This document shows positions 17,030 through 25,648 of a stretch of 64,000 bases of DNA, piece by piece (position 1 is the stretch's first letter; every line of letters begins with the position of its first letter). The notes under the pieces were generated by a model. It made no database searches. It saw only the letters and a program-made list of their open reading frames with translations, and was not told where the DNA came from. The stretch lies in contig JAJEGS010000029.1 in NCBI GenBank assembly GCA_022819745.1, forward strand, positions 45,196-109,195, written 5' to 3'. A program made the position numbers and the translations under genes. The stretch comes from Candidatus Latescibacterota bacterium (GTDB taxonomy: Bacteria; Latescibacterota; UBA2968; UBA8231).

Positions 17030-17872
17030 ATGGACGAGGATTGGTCCATTGTCGAAGTGAACCGCGTCGAGGGAAGGTCGCGGTTGACATCCTGCTTGGC
17101 CGTCGCGCCGTTGAAGATCCTCAGCCCCAAGGCCGAGGCCGATTACAGCACTGCCATCCTTTCTAGCTATGGCGGCGGTTTGGTCGCCGGCGATTGCGCC
17201 CGGCTGCGCGTGCGCTGTGGTCGGGAGGCCAAGCTTTTTTTGGGCACGCAGGCCTTTACCAAAGTGTACAAGACCGCCGACGGTAAGGTCGCGCAACAGG
17301 AGCTAGCCGGGCACATCGAAGCAGGGGCTTGCGTAGTGTCGCTGCCCGATCCGGTGGTGCCCTATGCCGACAGCGCCTTTGTGCAGGAGCAGGTCTGGCA
17401 TCTAAGCGCGGGAGCCTCGCTAGTCTTGCTTGACGGAGGTACCGCCGGCCGCGGCGAACGAGGCGAGCAGTTCCACTACAACTCTTATACATCTAATATT
17501 TCCATCTACTTGGAAAACGAACTGGTGTTGGCCGAACGCTTGCGTTTGCAGCCCAAGCAGCAGGCCCCCGACCGCGTTGGAGCTTTTGGCCCATACACGG
17601 CATTCGCCAATGCCTTTATCGTCGGCGACTCCGTGCGCTCCGCCGTCGAGGAAGTGCTGCGTCGTGCCCTAGCGCCGCTGCTCACCGGTCAGCGGACGCG
17701 CGGGACTAGCAAGGCAGCTTTGGTTTCGCTCGCCGAACCTCGTCCCGGCGTGCTCGCGCTCCGCGCCTTGGGGCGCACCAATGGCGATCTAGAGGAAGTC
17801 TTGCACGCGCTCGCCACGGCTGTATCTCTGCCCCAAGTCCTAGGGGAAAATCCACTGCGCCGAAAGTATTAG
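17030..17872 (+). CDS. ureD: Urease accessory protein UreD
   Basis: UreD, 280 residues, the scaffold that binds apo-urease and, with UreF and UreG, delivers nickel. Typical elements are TSCLAVAPLKILSPK, SYGGGLVAGD, the TQAFTKVYK segment and LPDPVVPYADSAFVQEQVWHL, plus the ERGEQFHYNSYTSN region. It begins two bases after the SDR stop. It is separated from the other urease genes by the urea transporter operon, unlike the common ureDABCEFG order. A 414-base AT-rich control region follows. Confidence 0.9.
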   Translation: MDEDWSIVEVNRVEGRSRLTSCLAVAPLKILSPKAEADYSTAILSSYGGGLVAGDCARLRVRCGREAKLFLGTQAFTKVYKTADGKVAQQELAGHIEAGACVVSLPDPVVPYADSAFVQEQVWHLSAGASLVLLDGGTAGRGERGEQFHYNSYTSNISIYLENELVLAERLRLQPKQQAPDRVGAFGPYTAFANAFIVGDSVRSAVEEVLRRALAPLLTGQRTRGTSKAALVSLAEPRPGVLALRALGRTNGDLEEVLHALATAVSLPQVLGENPLRRKY

Positions 17873-18286
17873 TCTCTTCGGCAGCAAATTCACAAAACAT
17901 CACATATTTGTCTTTTTTGAGTGCTCGCCCTAGCCGCAGAATGCTGCGAAGGGCGAACTCGTCTCACCACAAGACTCTCTAAAACGACATATTTGTCTGT
18001 TTACAAATTTGTAAAACTACATTTTTGGCGTCGATTGACTGGAAAGCTAAGCGATCAAACCGCCAAAAATGCCATTTACGTACGAAAAATAAATAAAATC
18101 ACAAATCGCGTATCTATTTGCGACATAAAGAGATAGTAACAAGAATATTCCCTCCTGCTCCGTCTATAGACTGCTGCGGGTGCCGTTGTGGTATCCTTTT
18201 TGCAGTAGAAGAGCGGAATCGGTCGGAGCGGACTACCGGAACGGTGCGTTCAGGCCATTTAACACTACAATTTTTGGAGGGATTCA
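17873..18286 (+). promoter_or_regulatory. AT-rich control region before urtA
   Basis: No gene is seen in these 414 bases. They contain a perfect 16-base palindrome TTTACAAATTTGTAAA (18000-18015), a 12-base direct repeat ACATATTTGTCT at 17902-17913 and 17987-17998, a sigma-54 promoter candidate (18189-18204) and a GGAGG ribosome site (18276-18280). The palindrome and repeats are candidate operator or activator sites about 190 bases upstream of the promoter, a normal position for an enhancer. Confidence 0.55.
18189..18204 (+). promoter_or_regulatory. Candidate sigma-54 (-24/-12) promoter of the urt-ure operon
   Basis: TGGTATCCTTTTTGCA matches the -24/-12 consensus TGGCAYGNNNNTTGCW. The invariant GG (18190-18191) and GC (18202-18203) are separated by exactly ten bases. 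It predicts a transcript start near 18215 and a leader of about 72 bases. An rpoN gene is in the same window. Confidence 0.7.
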
Positions 18287-19561
18287 ATGAGAAGACTAAG
18301 TAAGTTCTGGATTTCATTTGTCGCCTTAGGACTAATCGTCGCTGGGACGTATTCTAGCGCGAAGGCGGAGGAGACGGTCAAAGTGGGCGTCCTGCATTCG
18401 CTTAGCGGCACGATGGCTATCTCGGAGGTATCGCTGCGCGACGCCGTGCTGATGGCGGTCGAGGAAATCAATTCCAACGGCGGCGTACTGGGCCGTAAAA
18501 TTGAGCCGGTGGTCGTCGATCCGGCGTCCGACTGGGACCTGTTCGCCGAAAAGTCCAAAGAGTTGTTGCTAGAGCACGAGGTAGCGTCCGTCTTCGGATG
18601 CTGGACCTCGGTGTCGCGCAAGTCGGTGTTGCCGGTTTTTGAAGAAAACAGCGGGCTGCTGTTCTATCCGGTCCAGTACGAGGGCGAGGAGTGTTCGCGC
18701 AATATCATTTATACAGGGGCTACCCCTAACCAGCAGTTGATCCCAGCCGCCCAGTATCTGATGAGCGAGGAAGGCGGCGGGTACGAGAAATTCTATCTGC
18801 TCGGCACCGACTACGTATTCCCGCGCACGGCCAACAAAATCCTGCGCGCTTATCTCCTCGACCAAGGGGTGCCCGAGGAGAATATCATGGAGGAGTACAC
18901 GCCCTTCCACCACCAGGATTACCAGACCATCGTGCAGAAGATCAAGAGTTTTGCCGCCGATGGTAAAGCCGCGGTCTTGAGCACGATCAACGGCGATTCC
19001 AACGTGCCCTTCTACAAGGAATTCGCCAATCAGGGGCTGACTTCGGCGATGTGCCCGATCATGGCCTTTTCAGTGGCCGAAGACGAACTGCGGGCAATGG
19101 ATACCGAGTTTTTGGTTGGCCATCTAGCGGCTTGGAATTACTTCCAGTCGGTCGCCACCAAGGAAAACCGGGATTTCGTCAAGAGCTTTAAGAAATACTG
19201 CGCGGCCAACGACCTGCCCGGCGGCTTAAAGCGCGTCACCGACGATCCGATTCTCTGGGCCTATACCGGAGTCTATCTGTGGAAAGGTGCGGTTGAAAAA
19301 GCTGGTTCCTTCGACGTGGAAAAGGTGCGGCCGGCGCTCTACGGGCTGGCGTTTGACTCACCGGGCGGCCAAGTGATGATGGACGAACGCAATCACCATC
19401 TGCACAAGCCGGTCTATATCGGCGAGATCAAAAAGAACGGCCAGTTCAAGATCGTCTATGAGTCGGATGGCCTCGTCGCCCCCGATCCGTGGGACGATAT
19501 CACCAGCGCCGACAAGGATTGCGACCACGTCAATTACATGGGTACCTATACCCTAGAGTAA
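18287..19561 (+). CDS. urtA: Urea ABC transporter substrate-binding protein
   Basis: UrtA, 424 residues, the periplasmic urea-binding protein. A signal peptide (basic MRRLSK then a hydrophobic stretch to SSAKA) precedes the type I periplasmic fold: [69 protein letters not shown]. These are distinctive UrtA/FmdD segments rather than amino-acid binding ones. GGAGG precedes the ATG. It is the first gene of the urt operon, downstream of the sigma-54 promoter candidate, so nitrogen-responsive expression is likely. Confidence 0.95.
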   Translation: MRRLSKFWISFVALGLIVAGTYSSAKAEETVKVGVLHSLSGTMAISEVSLRDAVLMAVEEINSNGGVLGRKIEPVVVDPASDWDLFAEKSKELLLEHEVASVFGCWTSVSRKSVLPVFEENSGLLFYPVQYEGEECSRNIIYTGATPNQQLIPAAQYLMSEEGGGYEKFYLLGTDYVFPRTANKILRAYLLDQGVPEENIMEEYTPFHHQDYQTIVQKIKSFAADGKAAVLSTINGDSNVPFYKEFANQGLTSAMCPIMAFSVAEDELRAMDTEFLVGHLAAWNYFQSVATKENRDFVKSFKKYCAANDLPGGLKRVTDDPILWAYTGVYLWKGAVEKAGSFDVEKVRPALYGLAFDSPGGQVMMDERNHHLHKPVYIGEIKKNGQFKIVYESDGLVAPDPWDDITSADKDCDHVNYMGTYTLE

Positions 19562-19579
19562 ACAGAAGGACGCAAACAA

Positions 19580-20479
19580 ATGAACAAGAAAGTTGCAGCA
19601 TTTGCACTGGCGATTTTTGCCGCCCAGACGGTATCCGCCGAGGTCGAATTCTCCGGGTTTGTCGATATGAGCGTGTTCAGCGACGATGGGGACGCGAGCA
19701 TGTCGCTGGATCAGTTTGAGTTGGATGTCTCGACGGATCTCGGGGAAGGGATCTCCATGCGGGCGGATGTCAATGCCATGGGGCCGACTGCCCCGGTTGA
19801 ACTGGAGCAGGCCTTCATCACGTACGACACTGGCGAGGGCTTGGCGCTCACCGTGGGCAAGTTTCTTAGCTGCACCGGTTTCGAAGCGGCCGAACCCACG
19901 GGTATGTATCAGTATTCGTACTCGGCTACGCTGGTCTATGGCGGCTATCAGAACGGGATCGCGGCCTCCTACGGCACGGATAAGTTCGGTCTGTACGGGG
20001 CGGTTGTCTCTAGCGTGTGGGACGGCGCGGAGACCGATTTCTCAGGGGATGGAAGCGACGTAGGGTTTGAGGCCCAGATTGCCCTGATGCCTGTGGAAGG
20101 GGTAACGGCCAAAGCCGCGTTGGCAAGGGAAGACGAGCAGACCTTGATCAACGTTTGGGGCATGTTGGGGACGGGGCCGCTGACGGTCGCTGCCGAGGTG
20201 AACTCGATGAGCGATTGGGGTGCGTATGAGTCGGGATTGGGGTATCTCGGGATGGTCAATTACGGCCTGAGCGATCAGGTCGGCGTAACGGCTCGGTACT
20301 CGGCTATCGCGTGGACGCCATTTGGTGGCGGCGCAGACGACGAAACGAGCGAGATCACCATCGCCCCGAGTTATGCCATTTCGGACAACTGGGGTCTGGT
20401 AGCTGAGGTGAAGATGCTCACGGTGGGCGACGCCGACGCGGTGACGCAAATTGCGCTGGAGTCGCTGTTAACGTTTTAG
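19580..20479 (+). CDS. Outer-membrane porin-like beta-barrel protein
   Basis: A 299-residue protein with a Sec signal (MNKKVAAFALAIFAAQTVSA) and a body of alternating hydrophobic/polar strands ending in a C-terminal Phe (ESLLTF), as expected of outer-membrane barrels inserted by BamA. Segments such as VEFSGFVDMSVF, LALTVGKFLSCTGFEA and TARYSAIAWTPFGGG resemble porins of the DcaP/DUF-type found with small-solute uptake genes. It lies 18 bases after urtA and before urtB, so a role in passing urea or short amides through the outer membrane is a strong inference. AAGGA precedes the ATG. Confidence 0.75.
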   Translation: MNKKVAAFALAIFAAQTVSAEVEFSGFVDMSVFSDDGDASMSLDQFELDVSTDLGEGISMRADVNAMGPTAPVELEQAFITYDTGEGLALTVGKFLSCTGFEAAEPTGMYQYSYSATLVYGGYQNGIAASYGTDKFGLYGAVVSSVWDGAETDFSGDGSDVGFEAQIALMPVEGVTAKAALAREDEQTLINVWGMLGTGPLTVAAEVNSMSDWGAYESGLGYLGMVNYGLSDQVGVTARYSAIAWTPFGGGADDETSEITIAPSYAISDNWGLVAEVKMLTVGDADAVTQIALESLLTF

Positions 20480-20485
20480 GTGGGT

Positions 20486-20568
20486 GGAGCGGAGACGGCC
20501 GCTTAGCAGTTTAGCGATTGGTACGGTAAAAGGTAAAAGGTACATGGTAATCAGGCCGTCTCCGCTCC
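20486..20568. repeat. 15-base perfect inverted repeat between the porin gene and urtB
   Basis: GGAGCGGAGACGGCC (20486-20500) and its exact complement GGCCGTCTCCGCTCC (20554-20568) flank a 53-base loop. It begins a few bases after the porin stop. In mRNA it would form a stable hairpin that could terminate part of the transcripts or protect the upstream urtA-porin messages, giving more binding protein and porin than membrane subunits. Confidence 0.7.
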
Positions 20569-20597
20569 GTTTTACGGGGCGGAGTTCAATTTTGCCA

Positions 20598-22277
20598 ATG
20601 AGACAACGGGTTCTAAAAATACTGGCGGTGTGGGTTTTAGCGGCTGGAGCGGCGGGGGCTGACACATGGGACGAGGAGCAGTTTGCGCGGCTGGTCAGCG
20701 GTGATGACGAGGAGATCCAACAGGCCGTGACCGACTTGGCTGCCCGCTACGACCAAGCGCATTACGCATTGATGCGGGGGCTGTTCAGCGGGGAGGTCTA
20801 TCGCTGGAGCGAACGCGAAGTACAGAGCGGCTTGGTGCTTATTGGCGATGAGGAAATGGACGAGTACGGCGATTCGATAGTACCGCTCTTTACTGCCCAT
20901 CCCGAGCGCGTGCCCATCCTCGGCGAGGATGGTGAGCAGGTCAAGGTCTCGCTCTACGATATAGAGGAGGTCGAGAGCAATCGGAAAATTAGGGCGCTGA
21001 TCCAGCCCTATTTGCTGCAGATGGAACTCTTCCACTCGGATGCGGATAAACGGCGGATTGCTGCTGAAAATATCGGTAATAAAGGAAACGCGACCGCCAT
21101 CCCGGCGTTGCGCCGCTCCATAGAGGAAGAGACGGACGGGTCGATCCGGCGATTGAAGCGGGTGTCGTTGGCTAAGCTGCAATTGGCCGACGCGAAGGCA
21201 GAGGTGCGCTTGCAGGCGGTGGCTGCATTGGGGGAACTGCGCAGTCCGTTGGCCATACCTGTGCTAGAGAGACTTTTGAGTACGGACGAGTCTGGAGCTT
21301 TCGCCGAACCGGACACGCGGGTCCGGGAGCGGGCGGCATCGGCCCTGACTAGCTTGCGGCGTTTTAGTTCCTCTATGCAGGCGGTGCAGACGATTTTTAT
21401 CGGTTTGAGCTTGGGGTCCATTCTGGTCTTGATGTCGCTGGGGTTGGCGATTATCTATGGGCAGATGGGGGTGATTAACATGGCGCACGGCGAGTTTATG
21501 ATGATCGGTGCCTACACCACGTTCGTGGTGCAAAACCTGTGCTTGGGCGTGCTGCCGCCGGAGTACGGCGATCTGTTTTTCGCCATCTCCTTTCCGCTTG
21601 CCTTCCTAGTCGCTGGTGGCGTTGGGTTCCTGCTGGAGGCGTCGATTATATGTCGGCTATACAGCCGACCGCTCGAAAGCCTGCTGGCTACTTGGGGCAT
21701 CAGTCTGGTGCTGATTCAGGCGGCGCGCAGCATCTTTGGCGATCTGACGGCGGTGAAGTTGCCGCAGCTTCTAAGCGGTGGCTGGGAAATGGCTCCCCAG
21801 GTGGTGTTGCCCTATAACCGCATGTTTATCATGGCGCTGGCTGCGGCGATCGTCGGGATGCTGTTGGCGCTTTTCTTTCGCACGCGCTTTGGGCTCAAGC
21901 TGCGGGCCACGACCCAAAATCGGGCGATGAGCGCTTGCGTTGGGGTGCCCGTGCGGCGCATTGACTCCATGGCCTTTGCTTTGGGCACGGGGATTGCCGG
22001 GGTCGCTGGTTGGGCGATGACGCTGATTGGGAACGTCGTGCCCAATATGGGTCAGACCTATATCGTCGATTCGTTCCTCGTGGTCGTCACCGGCGGGGTG
22101 GGCAAGTTGCTAGGCACGATCAGCGCTGGGCTGGGGATCGGCATTTTCAACAAGATGCTTGAACCGCTCTTTGAAGCCGTGTACGGCAAGGTAATTCTGT
22201 TGGGCTTGATCATCGTCTTCTTGCAATCGCGCCCGACCGGCCTCTTCCCTGCCAAAGGACGGAGCGCGGAACTGTGA
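20598..22277 (+). CDS. urtB: Urea ABC transporter permease UrtB
   Basis: UrtB, 559 residues, one of the two membrane permeases of the urea transporter. As in other UrtB proteins there is a long periplasmic N-terminal part after a signal peptide (VLKILAVWVLAAGAAGA), here with HEAT-like helical pairs (AVTDLAARYD, AAENIGNKGNATAIPALRRS, RLQAVAALGELRSPLAIPVL). From about residue 265 comes the LivH-type membrane domain (LSLGSILVLMSLGLAIIYGQMGVINMAHGEFMMIGAY). The ATG at 20598 gives a proper signal peptide but has only a distant GGAG site. Its stop overlaps the urtC start by four bases. Confidence 0.92.
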   Translation: MRQRVLKILAVWVLAAGAAGADTWDEEQFARLVSGDDEEIQQAVTDLAARYDQAHYALMRGLFSGEVYRWSEREVQSGLVLIGDEEMDEYGDSIVPLFTAHPERVPILGEDGEQVKVSLYDIEEVESNRKIRALIQPYLLQMELFHSDADKRRIAAENIGNKGNATAIPALRRSIEEETDGSIRRLKRVSLAKLQLADAKAEVRLQAVAALGELRSPLAIPVLERLLSTDESGAFAEPDTRVRERAASALTSLRRFSSSMQAVQTIFIGLSLGSILVLMSLGLAIIYGQMGVINMAHGEFMMIGAYTTFVVQNLCLGVLPPEYGDLFFAISFPLAFLVAGGVGFLLEASIICRLYSRPLESLLATWGISLVLIQAARSIFGDLTAVKLPQLLSGGWEMAPQVVLPYNRMFIMALAAAIVGMLLALFFRTRFGLKLRATTQNRAMSACVGVPVRRIDSMAFALGTGIAGVAGWAMTLIGNVVPNMGQTYIVDSFLVVVTGGVGKLLGTISAGLGIGIFNKMLEPLFEAVYGKVILLGLIIVFLQSRPTGLFPAKGRSAEL

Positions 22278-23332
22278 ACGCGTCTAGACACCACATCGTC
22301 GCTGGTTTGCTGTTCGCCTTTTTTGGGGTGCTAGTCCCCCTGCTCAACTATCTGGGCTTGGTCGCCGATACGACCCTGAATCTGTGGGGGCGCTATTTTT
22401 GTTTCGCCATCGTCGCCCTTGGGATGGACCTGATTTGGGGATTTACCGGCATTCTGTCGCTGTGTCAGGCGTTTTTCTTTTGTTTGGGCGGCTATGCCAT
22501 CGGCATGCACATGCTGCTCAAAACGGGGACGAAAGGCGTGTACGGCAGTGCGTTGCCCGACTTCATGGTCTGGAACCGGGTCGAGGAGCTGCCGCTTTTT
22601 TGGGAGCCGTTCCACAGCCTGCCGCTGACCTTGCTCCTCGGGCTGCTGGTGCCGGGATTGGCGGCGCTGGTCTTTGGCTTTCTCGCCTTCCGCAGCCGTA
22701 TCAAGGGCGTGTACTTGGCCATTATCACCCAGGCACTGGCGTTGGCGATGTGGCTGCTCTTTTTGCGCAACGAGACTATGTTGGGGGGGACCAACGGGCT
22801 GACGGATTTCAAGACACTGCTGGGCTTTGAATTGGCCGAGCCAGCGACCAAGCGCGGGCTCTACGTGGTGGCGTGTGCGGCGCTGGTGGGGGCGTATTAT
22901 CTCTGCCGCTATATCGTCGGTTCCAAATTGGGCAAATTGCTGGTGGCCATCCGCGATAGCGAGCACCGCCTGCGCTTTATCGGCTACCACATTACCCGCT
23001 ACAAGCTCTTCGTCTTTGTCGTCGCTAGCGCCTTGGCGGGCTTGGGGGGGATGCTCTACGTGCCGCAGACTGGCATTATCACGCCGGGGCGCATGGACGT
23101 GCAGGCTTCGATTGAGATCGTGGTGTGGACCGCGGTCGGCGGCCGGGGGACGTTGGTGGGCGCGATCGTCGGAGCCGTGCTAGTCAACTTGCTCTACAGC
23201 TTTCTCACCGGCGCGTTCCCCGGCACTTGGCTCTACTTCCTCGGCGCGCTCTTCGTCGGAGTGGTGCTGTTCTTTCCCGAGGGCGTCGCTGGCATAGTCG
23301 GGCGCTTGCGTCGGCGGCTGGTGGCTGCGTAA
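22274..23332 (+). CDS. urtC: Urea ABC transporter permease UrtC
   Basis: UrtC, 352 residues, the second (LivM-type) membrane permease. Hydrophobic segments alternate through the whole chain; the conserved CFAIVALGMDLIWGFTGILS stretch, ETMLGGTNGLTDFKTLLGF, and the cytoplasmic EAA-like loop VAIRDSEHRLRFIGYHITRYK that contacts the ATPases are present. The GTG start lies inside GTGA, overlapping the urtB stop, so translation is coupled. Confidence 0.94.
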   Translation: MNASRHHIVAGLLFAFFGVLVPLLNYLGLVADTTLNLWGRYFCFAIVALGMDLIWGFTGILSLCQAFFFCLGGYAIGMHMLLKTGTKGVYGSALPDFMVWNRVEELPLFWEPFHSLPLTLLLGLLVPGLAALVFGFLAFRSRIKGVYLAIITQALALAMWLLFLRNETMLGGTNGLTDFKTLLGFELAEPATKRGLYVVACAALVGAYYLCRYIVGSKLGKLLVAIRDSEHRLRFIGYHITRYKLFVFVVASALAGLGGMLYVPQTGIITPGRMDVQASIEIVVWTAVGGRGTLVGAIVGAVLVNLLYSFLTGAFPGTWLYFLGALFVGVVLFFPEGVAGIVGRLRRRLVAA

Positions 23333-23345
23333 CGAGAGTTGGGCG

Positions 23346-24110
23346 ATGGACAATCTATACGTGCAAAAGTTGAGTGTGTCGTTCGACGGCTTCAAGGCGC
23401 TGGACATCGACATATTTGAGGTCGCTCAAAACGAGCTGCGGGTGGTCATCGGCCCCAATGGCGCGGGCAAGACGACTCTGCTCGACGTGCTCTGTGGCCG
23501 GGCGCGGCCTGACGTTGGGCACGCCTATTTCAAGGATCAAGACCTGACCAAGCTGAGCGAGGACGAGATCGTCGATTTAGGGGTGGGGCGCAAGTTCCAA
23601 GCGCCGACGGTTTTTACTTCGCTGACTGTCGCTGACAATCTGATGCTAGCTGTGAAGGCTAATCGCGGCGTCTTTGCTTCGCTGTTTCATCGGCTCCAAG
23701 CGGCCGAGCGCCGCCGGATTGAGGAGGTGGCCGAGCGCACGGGGCTAGAGGATGTGCTCGACGAGGTCGCCGGTACTCTGTCGCACGGTCAGAAACAGTG
23801 GTTGGAGATCGCCATGGTCATCTTGCAGGATCCCACGCTCTTTCTGGTGGATGAGCCAGCGGCAGGTATGACCGACGAGGAGACTTTCCGCACTGGGGAG
23901 ATTCTTCAGGGGCTGGCCGAGGATCACGCCCTGATTGTCATTGAGCACGACATGGAATTCGTGCGGCAAATTGCCCGCAAGGTCACGGTGCTACACGAGG
24001 GCAGAATTTTAGTTGAAGGGCCGATGGAAGCGGTGCAGAACGATCCGCGCGTCATTGAGTGCTATTTGGGAACGGCCATGGAACGGGAGGAGCGCAGTGC
24101 AGTCGGCTGA
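23346..24110 (+). CDS. urtD: Urea ABC transporter ATP-binding protein UrtD
   Basis: UrtD, 254 residues, a LivG-type ATPase. Walker A is GPNGAGKTTLLDVLCG, the signature is LSHGQKQWLEIAM, Walker B is LFLVDEPAAGMTDEE, and the switch His is in IVIEHDMEFVRQIA. The SHGQKQWLEI form of the signature is typical of UrtD. It follows urtC by 13 bases and overlaps the start of urtE by 14 bases. Confidence 0.95.
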   Translation: MDNLYVQKLSVSFDGFKALDIDIFEVAQNELRVVIGPNGAGKTTLLDVLCGRARPDVGHAYFKDQDLTKLSEDEIVDLGVGRKFQAPTVFTSLTVADNLMLAVKANRGVFASLFHRLQAAERRRIEEVAERTGLEDVLDEVAGTLSHGQKQWLEIAMVILQDPTLFLVDEPAAGMTDEETFRTGEILQGLAEDHALIVIEHDMEFVRQIARKVTVLHEGRILVEGPMEAVQNDPRVIECYLGTAMEREERSAVG

Positions 24111-24807
24111 GACCACGCTGGCGGTGGAGGAGTTGGATGTCCACTACGGGGGTAGCCGCATCTTGCGGGATATTAGCTTGCAGGTGCCCAGTGGCTCGAT
24201 TGTGGCGGTGATGGGGCGCAACGGCGTCGGCAAGACGACGCTGCTCAAGGCGATCATGGGGTTGTTGACGCCGAGCAAGGGTCGGGTGTTTTTTGCCGGC
24301 GAGGATGTCACTGCGCTGACGGCTGACAAGCGCACCCGGCGGGGGTTGGGGTACGTGCCGCAGGGCCGTGAGATTTTTCCGCAGCTAACAGTGCGGGAAA
24401 ATCTGGAGATCGGCTTGCAGGCGCGTGGTGGGGGTAGAGAGGTGCCAGAGGAAGTGTTCGCGCTGTTTCCGGTATTGACGGACATGCAGGAGCGGATGGG
24501 CGGCAATTTGAGCGGTGGACAGCAACAGCAGTTGGCCATTGCCCGGGCGCTGGTCGGCGAACCCAAGGTCCTGATGCTGGACGAGCCGACCGAAGGGATC
24601 CAACCGTCGATCATTTTGGAGATAGAAAAGGTGTTGCTCCAACTCAAGGAGCGGGGCGAGTTCGCCATCGTCTTGGTCGAGCAGTACTTCGACTTCGCGC
24701 GGCAGATCGCCGATCACTTCTTTCTGATGGACCGAGGCAGCATCCTGTTGCAGGGGACGGCCGACGAGTTGTCGGATGAAAGTATTAAGACCCATCTGAC
24801 GTTTTGA
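24097..24807 (+). CDS. urtE: Urea ABC transporter ATP-binding protein UrtE
   Basis: UrtE, 236 residues, a LivF-type ATPase and the second nucleotide-binding subunit. Walker A is GRNGVGKTTLLKAIMG, then YVPQGREIFPQLTVREN, the signature LSGGQQQQLAIARAL and Walker B VLMLDEPTEGIQPSII. The GTG at 24097 is chosen because GGAGG ends six bases upstream and the protein then starts at the family N terminus; it overlaps urtD by 14 bases. This completes a five-gene urtABCDE transporter. Confidence 0.94.
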   Translation: MQSAETTLAVEELDVHYGGSRILRDISLQVPSGSIVAVMGRNGVGKTTLLKAIMGLLTPSKGRVFFAGEDVTALTADKRTRRGLGYVPQGREIFPQLTVRENLEIGLQARGGGREVPEEVFALFPVLTDMQERMGGNLSGGQQQQLAIARALVGEPKVLMLDEPTEGIQPSIILEIEKVLLQLKERGEFAIVLVEQYFDFARQIADHFFLMDRGSILLQGTADELSDESIKTHLTF

Positions 24808-24820
24808 GAAACAGTGGCCG

Positions 24821-24876
24821 GTGATCAGTGGTTAGTCTCCGTCCCCACTGGTCGCTGACCACTGACCACTGATCAC
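24821..24876. repeat. Inverted repeat between urtE and ureAB
   Basis: GTGATCAGTGGT (24821-24832) and ACCACTGATCAC (24865-24876) form a perfect 12-base stem over a 32-base loop, and shorter internal copies (CACTGACCACTGATCACTGA) make it partly self-repeating. It lies in the only real gap between transporter and urease genes and may set their relative expression. Confidence 0.7.
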
Positions 24877-24890
24877 TGATTCGAGGATTC

Positions 24891-25646
24891 ATGCGGCTTG
24901 CACCGAGAGAAATCGACAAGCTAGTATTGCACAACGCCGGGTTTGTGGCGCAGAAGCGCTATGCCCGGGGTCTGCGGTTGAATTACCCGGAGGCGACTGC
25001 GCTGATTGCGGCGCAGTTGCTCGAATTTATCCGCGATGGTGAGCGGGTTGCCATCTTGATGGACAAGGGCAAGCAATTGCTCGGTATTGAAGATGTGTTG
25101 CCCGGAGTGCCGGAGATGGTGCACGAGGTGCAGGTGGAAGGCACGTTCCCCGACGGCACCAAGCTGGTGACGGTTCACCAGCCGATCTGCCGGGCGCGTG
25201 GCAACGCCGAGTTGGCGCTCTATGGGTCGGGGCTGGTGCGCGTGGGTGAAACGTGGTCGCCGGACAACGCGTCTAGCGCCGCGCCCGGGGAAGCGCTGGT
25301 GGCGGATGAGGAACTCGCGCTTAATGATGGCCGCGAGAAAGTGGAGCTCGAAGTGGCGAACATGGGCGACCGCCCCGTGCAGGTGGGGTCGCACTTTCCC
25401 TTTTTTGAGGCGAACGCCGAATTGCGCTTTGACCGCGTGCAGGCCTATGGCTTTCGCCTCGATATTCCCTCGGGAACCGCAGTGCGTTTTGAGCCGGGGG
25501 AGACCAAGACGGTGACGCTGGTTGCCGTAGCTGGCGAGCGCGTCGTCCAAGGCGGCAGCGGTTTGATCGGCGGGGCCTTGAGCGACGACAACAAGCAGGC
25601 GGCGCTGGCGCGGGCGCAAGAGCGCGGCTTTTTAGGAGCGGAGTAA
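24891..25646 (+). CDS. ureAB: Fused urease gamma-beta subunit
   Basis: A 251-residue fusion of urease gamma (UreA) and beta (UreB) subunits. Residues 1-100 are gamma ([52 protein letters not shown]). Residues about 135-250 are beta ([55 protein letters not shown]). The linker of about 35 residues holds the [11 protein letters not shown] segment. Helicobacter carries a similar fusion. GAGGA lies before the ATG. It is followed by ureC after two bases, so the holoenzyme is (UreAB-UreC)3. Confidence 0.95.
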   Translation: MRLAPREIDKLVLHNAGFVAQKRYARGLRLNYPEATALIAAQLLEFIRDGERVAILMDKGKQLLGIEDVLPGVPEMVHEVQVEGTFPDGTKLVTVHQPICRARGNAELALYGSGLVRVGETWSPDNASSAAPGEALVADEELALNDGREKVELEVANMGDRPVQVGSHFPFFEANAELRFDRVQAYGFRLDIPSGTAVRFEPGETKTVTLVAVAGERVVQGGSGLIGGALSDDNKQAALARAQERGFLGAE

Positions 25647-25648
25647 AC

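Noticed and set aside
17921..18136. Small protein before urtA
   Set aside because: AT-driven frame with unlikely composition and no ribosome site; the stretch looks regulatory.
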